Of a stretch of DNA of 64,000 nucleotides, positions 32,001 to 43,585 are shown piece after piece. The notes beneath the pieces are model-generated. The model ran no database searches. It worked only from the letters and a program-made list of their open reading frames with translations, and was not told the DNA's origin. The DNA is from Tulasnella sp. 424. Lineage: Eukaryota; Basidiomycota; Agaricomycetes; Cantharellales; Tulasnellaceae. Location: positions 124,001 to 188,000 of the forward strand of contig WSUB01000043.1 in NCBI GenBank assembly GCA_019633425.1. Reading direction: 5' to 3'. The position numbers and the translations under genes are program-made. Every line of letters starts with the position of its first letter. Position 1 is the first letter of the stretch.

Positions 32001-32336
32001 AAGCGGCGTCAGAGATCCTAACAACTTACCTCGAAGGGAGTTTTCAAGTCGTCGGGCTTCTCCCAAGAACTGGCTTTGGTCGCATTCTAAGGGGCGCGTA
32101 AAACGTTAGTCTTGAGTAGCATAAGAGGTTTGAGCAGTGCCATACATTGTACCAATAAGTTCTGCCTTCAGCATTACGATGCTCTGTCTAAAAGAACATG
32201 GTGGTTAGAACACAACGGGCGGTTAGAAGGTAACATCTGGTACTCACCCAAAGGGCAGGGGGTAATGCAGACTAAGGGCGCGTACAGTGATTATCAGCGC
32301 TATGCATTCGAAGCATGCCTTGCGAGTACTTACCAT
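29089..32336 (-). CDS. PRP40: U1 snRNP-associated splicing factor PRP40 (WW-FF protein)
   Basis: Fourteen exons join to 785 residues. The ATG is the last three bases of exon 1 (32334-32336). It is followed by a 24-base exon (32248-32271), then 32146-32187, 32030-32086, 31912-31974, 31760-31851, 31338-31698, 30940-31170, 30594-30875, 30202-30531, 29979-30134, 29833-29928, 29216-29767 and 29089-29157. Two WW domains occupy about residues 9-42 (LWTEHRNAEGRTYWYN, ASSWEKP) and 48-80 (TKWKEYSSQGRKYWYH, SKWTMPPEL). FF-type repeats follow, and the C-terminus is rich in Arg-Asp/Arg-Glu dipeptides. PRP40 links the U1 snRNP at the 5' splice site to branch-point factors. One intron (31852-31911) uses a GC donor (gcaagt). 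Confidence 0.93.
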
Positions 32337-34191
32337 TCCGAATCTCCGGGGTTGTGGTCGAGGCTGAAATTCCAATCCCGGAAGGTCTGTAGACTCTTCA
32401 CACGGTTCGCTTAGGTCAGCCGGAACGGTGTTCTCCACCTGGTGAATGAAGCCCACCACAACCCAAGTCTCTTCTGCCTCCTGGCGTGCCTTTACGATAA
32501 AACCTGAGCTACCTTTTGCAGAATAATCCGGCGGAACACGTAATGAAATGCAAGGGTGTTTTTTTAATGAATAAATAATTACTGCAATAATAAGACATGG
32601 ACGGAAGAGGGCGAAAAAGGTATCGCGGACGTTGACCCATGTAGCGTTTCAGCTTCGAGAATCCAGCGCCCCAGGTCAATTCAGCGCCACTAGAACCCTC
32701 TGCCAGGCGCCACTCTTGCCGCGCCAATCGGCTTCGGATACACTACGGATGGAAAACGGCCCAAGTGGCTATTGTGTTCGATTTTGGCGGGTGTGAGCAT
32801 TAGTGAAACAGGATGAACCCTTCCCAGCCACAAAGGCTCGCTGGGTACACCGAGCCGCAGAGAGTACACATTCAATATAACCACCTGTTGAAGTATCCAA
32901 TAGCTGCAGACGTAACCGGCATGGGCTGTGGGTCAGGCGATATGGCGTATTTGGTTAGGCTCCAATATGCAAATCAGGCGGAACGCCGAATTCGATGACG
33001 GAGCCACGGCAGTAATGGCGACACATTGGTGCTATTGCGAGCGCCAACCAATCTCAAGAGGTTTGTCAAATGGCGAACTCGAGAGCCTCCAGCGGAAAAG
33101 CCTATTTCTGTCTAGATGGCGAGAATTCATTCGATGCGCCGACGGTGCATTCAAGGCGCTCCAGGACTTTTTCAAAATTATTTCCAAAGAAATTAATATT
33201 TTTTCAAGAGACCGGTTCGACAGGACTGGGAGGGACGAGGGGGGAAGAAGATCTTCGGATTCGTACCTTCGGAGAAACTGCCAACGTGGAATCCACACGG
33301 GAAGGGAAGGTGGTTTCCCCTCGTGTTAGCAGCGAGTTGAACAGTAAGAGGAATGCATAGGAACGGCAGCACTCGGAGTCAGGAGGGTTTGCGTGCATTA
33401 ATGACAGTCTAAACTCGCCTCGTTGGTGAGATGCACTTGGTCGGGGGGGCTTGTTCCGCCCGGACTGCCTCGGGCAGCCCTCCTGCAAGTCCCGTCGTTT
33501 CGTGGTCGATCTGGGGGGACTGGGGAGGTAAGCGAGCGCTTGCGGAGCACATTCCGATGCAGAGTGGTTGAATTCCGGTGCAGTAACAAATGTCACTTTT
33601 CGACACAAGCCCCGAATTCCGAAACACGACACGGAGTCTTCCAAACAGAAGGAAGAGGGCGCGCGTTGGATCAACCCGAAAAAAAAGCGCAGTTACTAGG
33701 GGAAGTTTAAGGATCGGAAGAAGTGCAATAGACAGGATAGAATAATGAGTCTGAAGTGAGTCGTGTGTGGTAGTGTGTCAAACGGTTTGAGTGCTTGCTT
33801 GTGGTGGTGAGCGGGTAAAACGTCCCTTCGTTCTCTCACAGTCTGTTGTAGTCCTCGCTCTGCCATCTCCCGTTTCCCCTCCTAATCCATCCTCCCACTG
33901 TACTTTCTACACCCATCCACCGCTACCATCTCCCCCTCATATCTTGATTCTTTCTATTCGAAAGCCTGCAAAGGCCAGACCCATTAGGTCCTCCAATTTT
34001 TTTCAAGACCGATCCCTTTCTGGCTTCTTCCCTTCTCCGACACTCATCTCTTCCACCCATCCTCACATTTTCCCTTGCCACATCTTAGCGCCTAAGCAAG
34101 ACCCTTCGGCAACATCTACCACAGGTGCTCCGACTTGAGTGGTACAACTCACAACTACCACCTGTATTATTCGTTGGTTTCAATTCCGACC
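32337..34191. other. Divergent promoter region PRP40 / LisH co-regulator
   Basis: This 1.85 kb gap separates two outward-reading genes. Part of it is probably the PRP40 5' untranslated exon (upstream of 32336) and a long C/T-rich leader of the LisH gene (about 33800-34190). Open frames such as 33204-33674 (-) have no family resemblance and are treated as chance. Confidence 0.5.
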
Positions 34192-37100
34192 ATGGCACAA
34201 CCGCCACAGCAGGGCCCACCTGCCGTTTCACTGCTCATGCAACCATCATCCTCGGTCGCAGGTGCATCAACGGCTTCCAACGGTGGCTCGCCATCAATGC
34301 AGCCAACACATAACGGCCGTGCAATGAACAATTGGGATGGGGATCGAATGTACGTTGCGGGCCTTGTTTTCCTGCCGCTCATTGGCTGGCAACGCCAGTC
34401 CAATCGTGACAAGGACACTCTTCGCTGACCCCCCTTCTCCCCTCCACTCTCGCCATCTCTCCGCTCCATCCTCTGCAAAACATCATTCCATGATGCTTGC
34501 TTGCCCTCGGTTTCACTATACAGGTTGCATGTCTACATGATCGATTACTGCCGGAAACGGGGCTATAACGCTGTTGTCAACACACTATGCGCACAGACGG
34601 GGAACACTTCAGACGTCAAAGCTCCGATAGATGCTCCTCAAGGACTGTTGTTCGAGTAAGTAACTTTACATCAGGCGTCGTTCCTCGATGCGTCACCTTA
34701 CTCAACTTCGCCTCAGATGGTGGGTTGTGTTCTGGGAGATCTTTACAGCCAAGAGTGAAGACGATCCCAAGAAGAATGCAGTTGCTTACCTCCAGGTGCG
34801 CAAAGTTTCCATCCTTGTTTGTCTCGGTTCGCCCCGGAGTGCTCAAACTCGGTTCGTAGGATCAACGGGCAAAGAACTACCGACCAATGCCCCCAGCGGA
34901 CGTGAAACCCCCTATAGGAGTCCAAATGGCAGGCCACAATTTCAATGGTCCACATCCGCCGCCGGCACCCGGTTCGATGATGGGTCCAGGCCACTTGAGC
35001 CACTTCCAAGGCCACCCACCCGGCCATCCGAACCAGCAACCTCCGGGAATGCAACCGATGCCCACACCGAATGGCGTCCTTCCACCCGGCCAACAACAAC
35101 ATGGTCCTCAACCTCCAGGTGCACCAACACCAGGACCTCCTCCGTCGCAGCAGCCCGTCAACGGACCTCAGCCGTACCCCCCACAACCGCAATCCCAACA
35201 ACCCCCTCATCCTAACCCAGCGAATGGGCCGCAAGGTCCGCCTCCGAACCAAGGTCCTGGCGTTCCTCAACAGATGGGCATGGGAAACCGTCCCGGTGGA
35301 CAGAATGGTCCTCAAATTGCCATGAGTGGACAGCGCCCTGGTCTCGGAGGGATGCCAAACGGCCAAGGCGGGCACCAACCCTTCGCTGGTTCGCCCTTGG
35401 GTCCCGGCGCTGGTCAGCCTGGTGGAGGTCCTCAACCTTCTCCTCGCACGTCGCATATGGGACCTCCACAAGGGCTTCGCGGCCACCCACAACAACAGGG
35501 ACAGCATCCTCAGCAGCAGCAGCAGCAAGGCGGCCCCGCAAATGCACCCACTCCAGGAGGCAGTAATATGGTCAATGGAATGGGACCCAATCAAACTCCG
35601 TTGATGGCAGCGCAGCAGTTCATGAGCGCTGGTCGTCCAGGCAGTCGATCCGGAACCCCCGGAAGCCAGGTCGGAGGAGGAAATCAGCCAGGTGTCGGAA
35701 TGAGCCCCTCGAGAACCGGAGGACCTCCTGGTCCGCCCGGCACGCAAGCCCGTCCTGCTTCTCAAATGGGTGGCCAGCAACCACCATCTGGTGGTCAAGG
35801 CTCGCCGTTCACTGGTCCGATGCCTGGTCCTCCAAGCGGATTTTCTGGATCCCTGACCCCTCAACCTCAAGTGATTGATCAGGCCATGAGAGCTCTGGGT
35901 TATATCAATAAAACACAAGACATGCTGACTCCAGACGAGAGGAATAAGCTTCACAATTTCCTAGCGGCATCGGTCCATCCACAAGGCCAGAGACAACCTG
36001 GCATGGGGACACCAAGAATGGCATCGGGTGGCAATTCAATGATGCCCGGAGGCTCTCAGCCTGGGCAACCCGGACCACAAGGAGGAATGCATGGGTGCGC
36101 GAATATTTTTTGTTTGCGAGAGCTATGCCGTATTTACTGACAAGCTCGCTCCTTTGTAGACCGAACTTTCCGCAGCAACAGCAGTTTCCACAGTCACAGC
36201 AGATGATGGGCCAACCCGGTCAGCAGATGATGAAGCGCCCTGGGTCTCCTAGTATGGTGAGTATTGTAATTCGTTCTTGCGATCCATCTCGGTCCCCGAG
36301 TCGCTGAACCGGATTTCGTTGCAGCAAATGGATGCGTCGAATAATGAATCCTCTCCTCCAGAGCGTAAGCGTCTCCGAAAGGATAGTCAGAATGGTACAC
36401 CAACGTCAATGCCTGGTTTCGCACCTGGAGCCCCAGGAGCGAATGGTATGCCTGGACAACAACCCATGCCCAATGGTGCTGGAAATCCCGGCATGATGCG
36501 ACCACCGCCAGGAGGACCCGGAAATCCCGGGCAAACGATGAATCCTATGATGGTTAACGGAGGTCCTCATGGTCCCGGTCCTAATCCTGTGTGTATTAGC
36601 GGCTTTGGATTCGAAAACCGTTGCTAAACCTCCAATTTTCTCAGATGCAGATGCGAGGACCCCAACAGACTGCTCAACGTGGATTCCAAATGGCCATGGG
36701 GAATAAACCCGGCGGTTTGATGGCTAACCCCAATGCGTCTGGCCTACCGATCCATGTCAAAAACGAACCTGGAAACATGGACCTTCAGCAACAGGGTGGC
36801 AATCCAGGTGCTAGAGGACCGCAGCCCAAAGTTCACCCGTCACCGTCCATCCCGAACGCCAAAGCGTCCGGTTCTATGCCTCCCCCGTCTCACACACCCA
36901 ACCCTTCTCAATCTGCCAATAAATCCGGTATCAAGGAGGAAGATGGAACAGCAAAGTCATCACCAAGTATGAAGGCAGCATCGCAGAACCCACCAACCCC
37001 TGTTCAAAACGCTGCAACTCCGGCCACGCAGAACCCGAATCTCGGCTCTAGCATCTTCAATTCGACCATCTCACCTTCCCCGTCCTCCATTCTGAGTAAC

Positions 37101-37388
37101 ATGAACCAGTCCACGCCACCGAACAACGCATCCCGGCCCGGCTCCTCGGCGAATCTGCAACCCACGAACAGTGCGAGTGGCTTCAGCTTTGCGGGAGCAG
37201 ATATGTATCCTGGGGATTTCGCTACCAGTCTGCTAGACGGATACGGATTCTCTGCTGGACCGACGAGGACGGATGACGACCCCGGAATGGGAGACCTCGA
37301 TTTCCTAAGCCAATTTTTAAATCCCAATGCCGTAGGTAGTCTAGGGGATGAAGATATCACCGCAGCTACTGCCGGCAACTCGATATGA
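34192..37388 (+). CDS. LisH-domain transcriptional co-regulator, SSDP/Flo8-like
   Basis: Seven exons give 902 residues: 34192-34349, 34524-34655, 34717-34795, 34860-36094, 36160-36256, 36325-36588, 36645-37388. A LisH motif lies at about residues 53-85 (LHVYMIDYCRKRGYNAVV), followed by the SSDP/Flo8-type segment APQGLLFEWWVVFWEIFTA (about 95-115). LisH plus this segment marks SSDP/Flo8/Som1-like co-regulators, which control filamentous growth and adhesion in fungi. The rest is very rich in Pro, Gln, Gly, Met and Asn, probably disordered activation sequence. A basic patch, PERKRLRKDSQNG, could be a nuclear signal. An acidic C-terminus (DLDFLSQFL) ends the protein. Target genes are unknown. Confidence 0.85.
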
Positions 37389-38179
37389 CAGGTGACCCGT
37401 TCCATATGATGCTACCTTATGGACGTGTTCGTTTCCTCTCCCCCTCCTTGTTTTGTTCAAAATGGTTCATCGTAACTGGTCTGTTGTCGAATCTGTTCCC
37501 ATTTCAAAGTCCTAACTTGATATTTGCTTCTCCCCTCTTTTTTTTCCTGCTCATCTCTCTTACCTTATTACTGCCTTCTTCGGCTGTGCTTTCTTGTGCT
37601 TTACATCTCTTGCTTTGCCTTCCGTCCGTTCCTGCCAACCCGTCCCCTCCCTCTCTCATTTTTCCGACCCTCTACTTTTATATTCGCGTATATTCTTTGC
37701 CCCCCACTTTCTTTCTCCTCTCTCGCCCGCTTCGACTTTATATGTCCTGGGTGCTATGTACAATTTCCGGTACTCCTTTGTACTCCTTTGTTTAGATCTG
37801 CGAGCACCTGGATCTCAGGAATTATGTGGACCTAGCTCTTGGGCTGTGTGCACGTGCCTCGTCGAAGAAAATATCTCTTTCCTCCACCTATCCACCCCTT
37901 GCTCCTCGTTACGAAACTCGTTACGAAACACCCTGAGGTTAGTCATCCCGAAGATGCATTGCACAAGCCAAAAGTCCGCTCGCAGTCAACTCGGATTGCG
38001 GCATAAACGCTGCGATCTGGCTGCGGGGAGGCTTTTCCTATAAATACTTGGGTTGCTCTTTGTCTGCCGCCCAACGGTATTCCCGTAAGACCTATCTAAA
38101 GAGTAAGCTCACTTCTTTGCCGTTGCCCTGTCTCTACTAATTGGTACTTTGCAAGTAGACCGGTCCTTAGTCGCCGCCG
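37389..38179. other. Gap between LisH gene and F-box gene
   Basis: Strongly pyrimidine-rich from about 37430 to 37740, probably the 3' untranslated region of the LisH gene. The last 150 bases are presumably the promoter of the next F-box gene. No RNA gene or repeat is recognised. Confidence 0.5.
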
Positions 38180-39669
38180 ATGCTACATACATTGCCACCA
38201 GAAATCGCCCTCTGCATCGTCGGATTTGCCGATGAAGCCGAACGCTTTGCTGCCGCAACGGATACAGGCCATTCTTTCCACAGCAACGTTGTCCACCAAC
38301 TCTCCCTCGTATCTCGATACCTTCGCGACATTACCCTTCCCATCATATTTCAAGAGTTGACGTGGAATCTTGCGTTAAACCCGCTGCTACCAGAACCTGA
38401 AGCGTCAAAGCGACGTGCCAACGCCCAGGGCTGTGCTAATCTCCTCTTGGAGAGGCCAGAGTTACGTAAACTGGTTCGTACCCTACGGGTACACGGCGAG
38501 AATCCAAAGAACAACTTCGATTCAGAGGATTCAGTCCAGCTTTACAGCCTTGTACTGGAAGTCCTGCCGCTGTTGGATGATCTTCGAGTCCTCTGGTTCC
38601 ATTGGACTCCTCTGACAGCGAAGCTTTATCATGCGATCCAAGCCCAACCTTCCGTGACTTCCCTTTCCTTCACGGAAAGCTACGTACACGAAGCCGACGT
38701 GGTGCAGCTCGCAAACATCTCCCCCTTCGCAGTCCAGAAGCTCAAGATCGAGCCTCTTTTGCAAAACACTCCAGCCCTGTCAGTTTGGACCCGTCTAATT
38801 TCAAGTCCTACAATCACGAGCCTCTCCCTGGGACACAACATGGTCGCATTCCACAACTTGAATTTCCGCAAGGCGTCCTTGACCAACCTCAAGCAGGCCG
38901 GTGTCGTCATCCGCTGGGTGCCGAACGAAGAAAAGAAGGCCTTGGACTTCCTATCCAAGTGCCAAGAGGTGGAGGATCTACGAGTAACATTCCTCCGACA
39001 GGACCGGGCAGTACCCCTTCCTGTATTGGACACCTGCCTTCCTCGCCTAGGCACCTATCGAGGGGGCTATGGATGTGCAGAGGAGTTCATCACTGGTCGA
39101 CCCGTCTTTCACATCGACCTCAATACTGCTTTGCGACCCCGCGTGCCTGCAGCGCATGGGTGGATGGGCCACGATAACGGGCCATTATTGAAAGTGTTAA
39201 GCCACGGAACTGTCCCCGTGAGGTTCCTTCGGTTCGCAGTCACCACCTGGAAGCCTTCACTCTTGGCCACAGTCGCGGCGTTGTTTCCAGAGCTACAGAC
39301 GCTCAGAATAGAGAACCAAGGAAATTTCATTCACGAGGTAAGACTTTTCGAATCAACTTCCATAGTTCCACTATCGACTGAACCTCTAACCCACAGACTT
39401 GGAAAAAAGATGATGGAGTTGGAGCCGTGAGCCGTCTGCAAAGGCTTCAACACTTGTTCATCGCTATGAGCGAGAGAAACTTCGGCGACACGAATTGGCA
39501 GGAAGGGGTCATCATGAAATGGGCAGCAGTGAACCAAACTTTAAGCGAGGTCTGGTTGACACGAAGAGAGCGGTGGACGAAGTGCGGAACGGAGTGGAAA
39601 CGCTCTGTGCGAGCCGATCCAAGTCGCCCAGTTGTTGAACCCGATCCGGAACCCTCCACTTCGCAGTGA
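38180..39669 (+). CDS. F-box-like protein
   Basis: Two exons (38180-39337 and 39397-39669) give 476 residues. The first residues, MLHTLPPEIALCIVGFA, with LSLVSRYLRDITLPIIFQEL at about 38-57, form an F-box-like N-terminus of the type common in Agaricomycetes. The following region alternates leucine-rich segments (FAVQKLKIEPLL, ITSLSLGHNM, LTNLKQAGVVI), consistent with a degenerate LRR fold. It is not close to the type A or B array proteins. A role as SCF adaptor is inferred. The C-terminal exon adds a charged tail. Confidence 0.75.
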
Positions 39670-39847
39670 GAGTACTTGGATCGGAGCCACCGAGGAACTT
39701 AAGATGGACCTGTGCTGCTGTTTGTTGGACTTGTCATATTACATTACATGCATTTAGTAACGCTTAGAACAAACAAAAACGAATACTATGGAGTACCATG
39801 AAGGCTCATCAACGGTTGATCTTTAAGCGCTCTCCAACTCGGGTCGC

Positions 39848-41339
39848 TCAGCCGGGGACTTCGCGTGAAGCGACAAGGTTGTCGCCGTTGACGAGAAGGC
39901 GTTTCAGAGGAATCGGACGCATAGGGTGCTTCGTGCGGGAACTCGATTGTGAAGGAAAGGTGGCGGACGACCGTGCTTTAACGAGGCCATCTAGTATGTC
40001 TGATGGGAGCATTGGCCAAAATTGATCATCGATGACCAATGTCTCTAACCGGGGACATAGCGAACCACCTCTGGGAAACGGAGCGGAGAGAGCATCCACG
40101 AATCTGCTTCCCACTCTACTGCAAGCTGAGATTTGGAGTTCCTTCAGAGTCTCGAGCCGTTTGAGTATCCAGAGTAGCGTCCGATTGCTACATCGTGTAG
40201 AAGAGACGACGAGTTTCGTGATCTGAGACTTGCCTCTATCTTCATTCAGCAGCTGCATAGCATACGCGTAGATTTCGTAGTCCCAATTGCGAGAGTTTTC
40301 GATGAAGAGGGTGCGCAGGTTAGGCATGCGCGCTTGAGCGAGGAGCCCTGGGATGATAAACGACATGCGGAGTTCGTTCAGGTTGACCATATCGAACGCT
40401 GGTCGATTGTGAGCAGGATAGATCCCGCAATCGCAAGGGGGTAATTTCAGGTATTTGACGTTGGAGCACTTGTGAAGAAAGTCGGCGTATACAAGTACCC
40501 GAGGGTACTGGCAGGCGCAATCTAGCTCGAGCGTTTCGAGCTGGTCAAGGATGACATGGGACTCTTTCAACCACTGTACCGGTATCCTGAGTGAGCGGAG
40601 AGAAGGCAGTTTCTGAAATGCATCCGAAAGGACGAGGCGATGTTGCGACCGCATCGTTCCGAGATTTGTGCCAGCACGAAAGGTCAGCGAGACCATGTAG
40701 GGATGGATTTCAGACTCTGCGAGGTGAGAGATGAAAGGCATGATTGAGTCCGGAAGAAAGGATTTGTCAGGGCAGACAATATCGAGACTCCTCCAAGGAT
40801 TGCCTCCGAGGGCGCTCGCAAGGATTACGCTCCAGTCTTTCCAGCTTCGTCGATGGTTGGCGTTGCGAAAGTCAATCTGAACCACTATTGGCGATTTTCC
40901 GGCCCGACGGAGATTCCGGAAACTTGTGGTGAGTGGGCGCGTTTCGTCACGAGCTACGCAAGTGACGCGATACCACACGCGCGGGGTCTGGTAAAGAATG
41001 TCCCTCCATCGTTGACAAACGAGGGCTAGGATGCTATTCATAAGGCGCTCTAAGTAAAGAACGAGTCAAGAGAATAACCGTCATTTCAACATACCGTGGT
41101 GGAAGATTTTCAGGATCTTCTACGCATTCGACAAAAACCATCGCGAGAATCTCGAATGGTAGGCTGTGCATGGGTGCGAGGGAGCTGCGATTGAAGTTGA
41201 TGGATTCTTGAAGCAAATCGCGTCCTTGGCGATGGGTTTTGGCAGTACGGCGTAGTCTCTCGAGGTCGGCCTCGATATGGGCAATTCGGGTTTGCTGCTG
41301 GGCTAGTGGGAGACGAACGGAAGTTTCGTCGGATTGCAT
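39848..41339 (-). CDS. F-box protein with N-terminal coiled coil
   Basis: Two exons, 41095-41339 and 39848-41033, give 476 residues across a 61-base intron. Residues 1-60 form a probable coiled coil (QQQTRIAHIEADLERLRRTA). The F-box follows: MHSLPFEILAMVFVECVEDP, then across the splice junction ILALVCQRWRDILYQTPRVW. The junction PPR|ILALVCQRWRD lines up with the left-edge gene (FPH-ILALVCRRWRD), which supports the acceptor at 41034. The C-terminal 350 residues have leucine-rich repeats (LPSLRSLRIPVQW, MPNLRTLFIEN). This is an intact relative of the truncated reverse modules in the tandem array. It probably acts as an SCF adaptor. Confidence 0.8.
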
Positions 41340-41855
41340 GCTTGATTTAGTTGTCGGTGCCAACCTTCGGAAACTGTGGTGCGGAATGAATGTCTAAGTA
41401 GGATAGGAGGTCGGTGATGCTTGCGAGCACCTGTTTAAGAACCCCCCCAAGGTCGAGCCTGGAAAAGAAGTAAACAAAGGCGGTTGCCTCTATTTGTCCA
41501 AAAAATTACAGACGCCACCCAGAATGTCAACTAGGGCTCGAATTTGGCATGTAAAACGCGACCATGGCAATATAAATAAATGAGGGTCTCCTTATATAGA
41601 AAGTGTCTTGCTAACGCTTTGTATTCGGATTACTTCTTGGGTCAGGATAGGCCCACAAACCAGACACGCAGAGGGGTTTATTTGGGATCCTTTAACCTTG
41701 AGTTCAACCTCAAAGCGAATACGAGAGGGCGGCCGGGCGTTGGGACCGACCGGGCCAGCTGAGGAAGGCACAAGGGACGCGATAGATCTCCCACGTCGAA
41801 ACGAGCTTGTTTGGATTGAATCCAACCACCGGCTCAAGTCGGCCCAAAGGCTAAG
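41340..41855. other. Divergent promoter, F-box gene / sirtuin
   Basis: A 516-base gap between outward-reading genes. No further feature is recognised. Confidence 0.45.
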
Positions 41856-43438
41856 ATGCGAATATCTATCCCTACAATTCCATTGAACGTGTCTGGCGCG
41901 AATGGAGCCACGATGCGTCCCACCGGGCCGCCGACTTCGGTGCAAATCCAAGCTGCAGCCGAAAGAATTGCAACATTTCTCAAGCCCAAAAACGCGCTCG
42001 TCTTGACCGGAGCCGGCGTAAGCGTAGACTCGGGCATTCGAGCATACCGAGGTAGTGATGGAAGATATACGAATCCGAATTTTAAGTGAGCAGTTACACG
42101 TTTCACTTCGTTTGGATTTGATCCCAGAATGCCTCACAAACGTTTGCGCCTTGGAGCTTTCAGACCAATTTTTGTGAGCTTCGGGAGCTATAAGTAGTGG
42201 TTACAGCCAGTCCTCAGCATCATTTTGCGTAGTATCAAGAGTTGATGGATAGCAGCCCGAAAGGCCATGCTTTCCGACAGCGTTACTGGGCTGGTGGCTA
42301 TCTTGGTAGGTACTCAGTCCAACCAACCAACGAGAGCCACTCCCTCCTGAAACATTTATTCGTCCCATAGGATGGCGACATGTATTTCGATCCGATCCCA
42401 ACCCAACCCATTATGCGCTTGCAGCATTGCAGTATCTCGATGTTGCACCCCGTCTCATCACCCAGAACGTTGATGGTTTGCACCAACGAGCTAGCCCCTT
42501 TTCCGAGCAGGAAACCAGTAACCGTACATTGGAGCTACACGGCACCTTGCAGGTCTGTAGATGTTTTCTCAAGAGTCGATCGATATCGTTTCCTGACCTC
42601 AGCTGTCACCCTCCACATTGCAGACTGTTCGATGTCTTCGTGGCCACCGGATGCCAAGGGAAGAATTCCAGGAGGTCCTCTCTAAACTGAACCCTGCATG
42701 GAAAGCCTACGCCGACGAACTGGATCGGACCGAGGAGAAGCCACGGACCAACCCGGACGGTGATGTGGATCTTGGAGGGGTCAGATTCGCCGACTTTGTT
42801 GTCCCCGAATGCGCAGAGTGCGCGGCTGAAGGGCATCCGGGGTCAATTGTATGTATTAACATGAGAACCCCTTCTTTTGTCTCTCGGCTAACTGCGACTG
42901 CAATGCCAGCTCAAGCTGGAGGTAATATTCTTTGGTGAATCCATTCCCGACAAGGTCAAAGAACGTTCGTTCCGCATGGTCGACGATAGTGATCGGCTCC
43001 TTCTTGTTGGCACCACTTTGGCTACGTTCTCGGCCTTCAGGTAAGCTCGACTTTGCTCTCGGCCCCAGCCCTCTATCGCCGAACCGAGATGTCGTTCGCG
43101 TAGGTTGGTAAAACACGCCCTCGAGCAGCAGAAACCGGTCCTTCTGTTGAATCTGGGTCCCGCAAGGACGGACAACATACCCGAAGTGGAGAAAATTGAG
43201 TTGCCGAGTCGAGAGGTGCTCCTGGAGACCTGCAGGCTTCTAGCGTACGTCGCCTTGCTTTCAACGTCCAGCCCGAATGTGTGTGCCACTTTTTTCTCAC
43301 CTCTCCCTCTCTACTTGCATTTGCAGTGGTACTCTTACCTCGGAAGACCAGACACTATCTAGGTTATTGACGAGTGGTGTAGTCAAGTCACCCGACTTGG
43401 AGGACCAAAAGGATACGGTATCCAGTGCTGCGCGGTGA
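41856..43438 (+). CDS. SIRT4-like (class II) sirtuin, NAD-dependent
   Basis: Eight exons give 367 residues: 41856-42085, 42164-42173 (10 bases), 42233-42305, 42371-42552, 42624-42848, 42910-43040, 43104-43244, 43327-43438. Sirtuin motifs are in order: the NAD-binding LTGAGVSVDSGIRAYRG (about residues 51-67), GHAFRQRYWAGGYLG, ITQNVDGLHQRASP, the catalytic His in LELHGTL, VIFFGESIPD, and GTTLATFSAFR with LLLNLGPARTDN. Zinc ligands appear as CLRGH and CAEC, so one of the four usual cysteines is replaced; a CxxGH form may be normal in fungal homologues. Class II sirtuins act in mitochondria on lysine acyl groups; the exact activity here is inferred. It is convergent with the GST gene. Confidence 0.9.
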
Positions 43439-43585
43439 TGCTTCCGCAAGGGTCGGAGTAATGTTGGCTTCAATTCAGCCCAGTTGAGTTTACACGGTAT
43501 TTTCAATTTATTTCATCACACGAAATATACTATGAAGCCACTTCTCGGAATCGTCATACCGACCTCAGTTCTCGCTTGGGTGACC

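Noticed and set aside
34743..35954. 403-residue reverse frame opposite the LisH gene
   Set aside because: It mirrors the Pro/Gln/Gly-rich coding strand and has no family resemblance; the + strand frame joins six other exons in phase.
41048..41090. Alternative 43-base intron in the F-box gene at 39848-41339
   Set aside because: A canonical gtatgt donor with the tag acceptor at 41034 stays in phase and matches the paralogous protein sequence.
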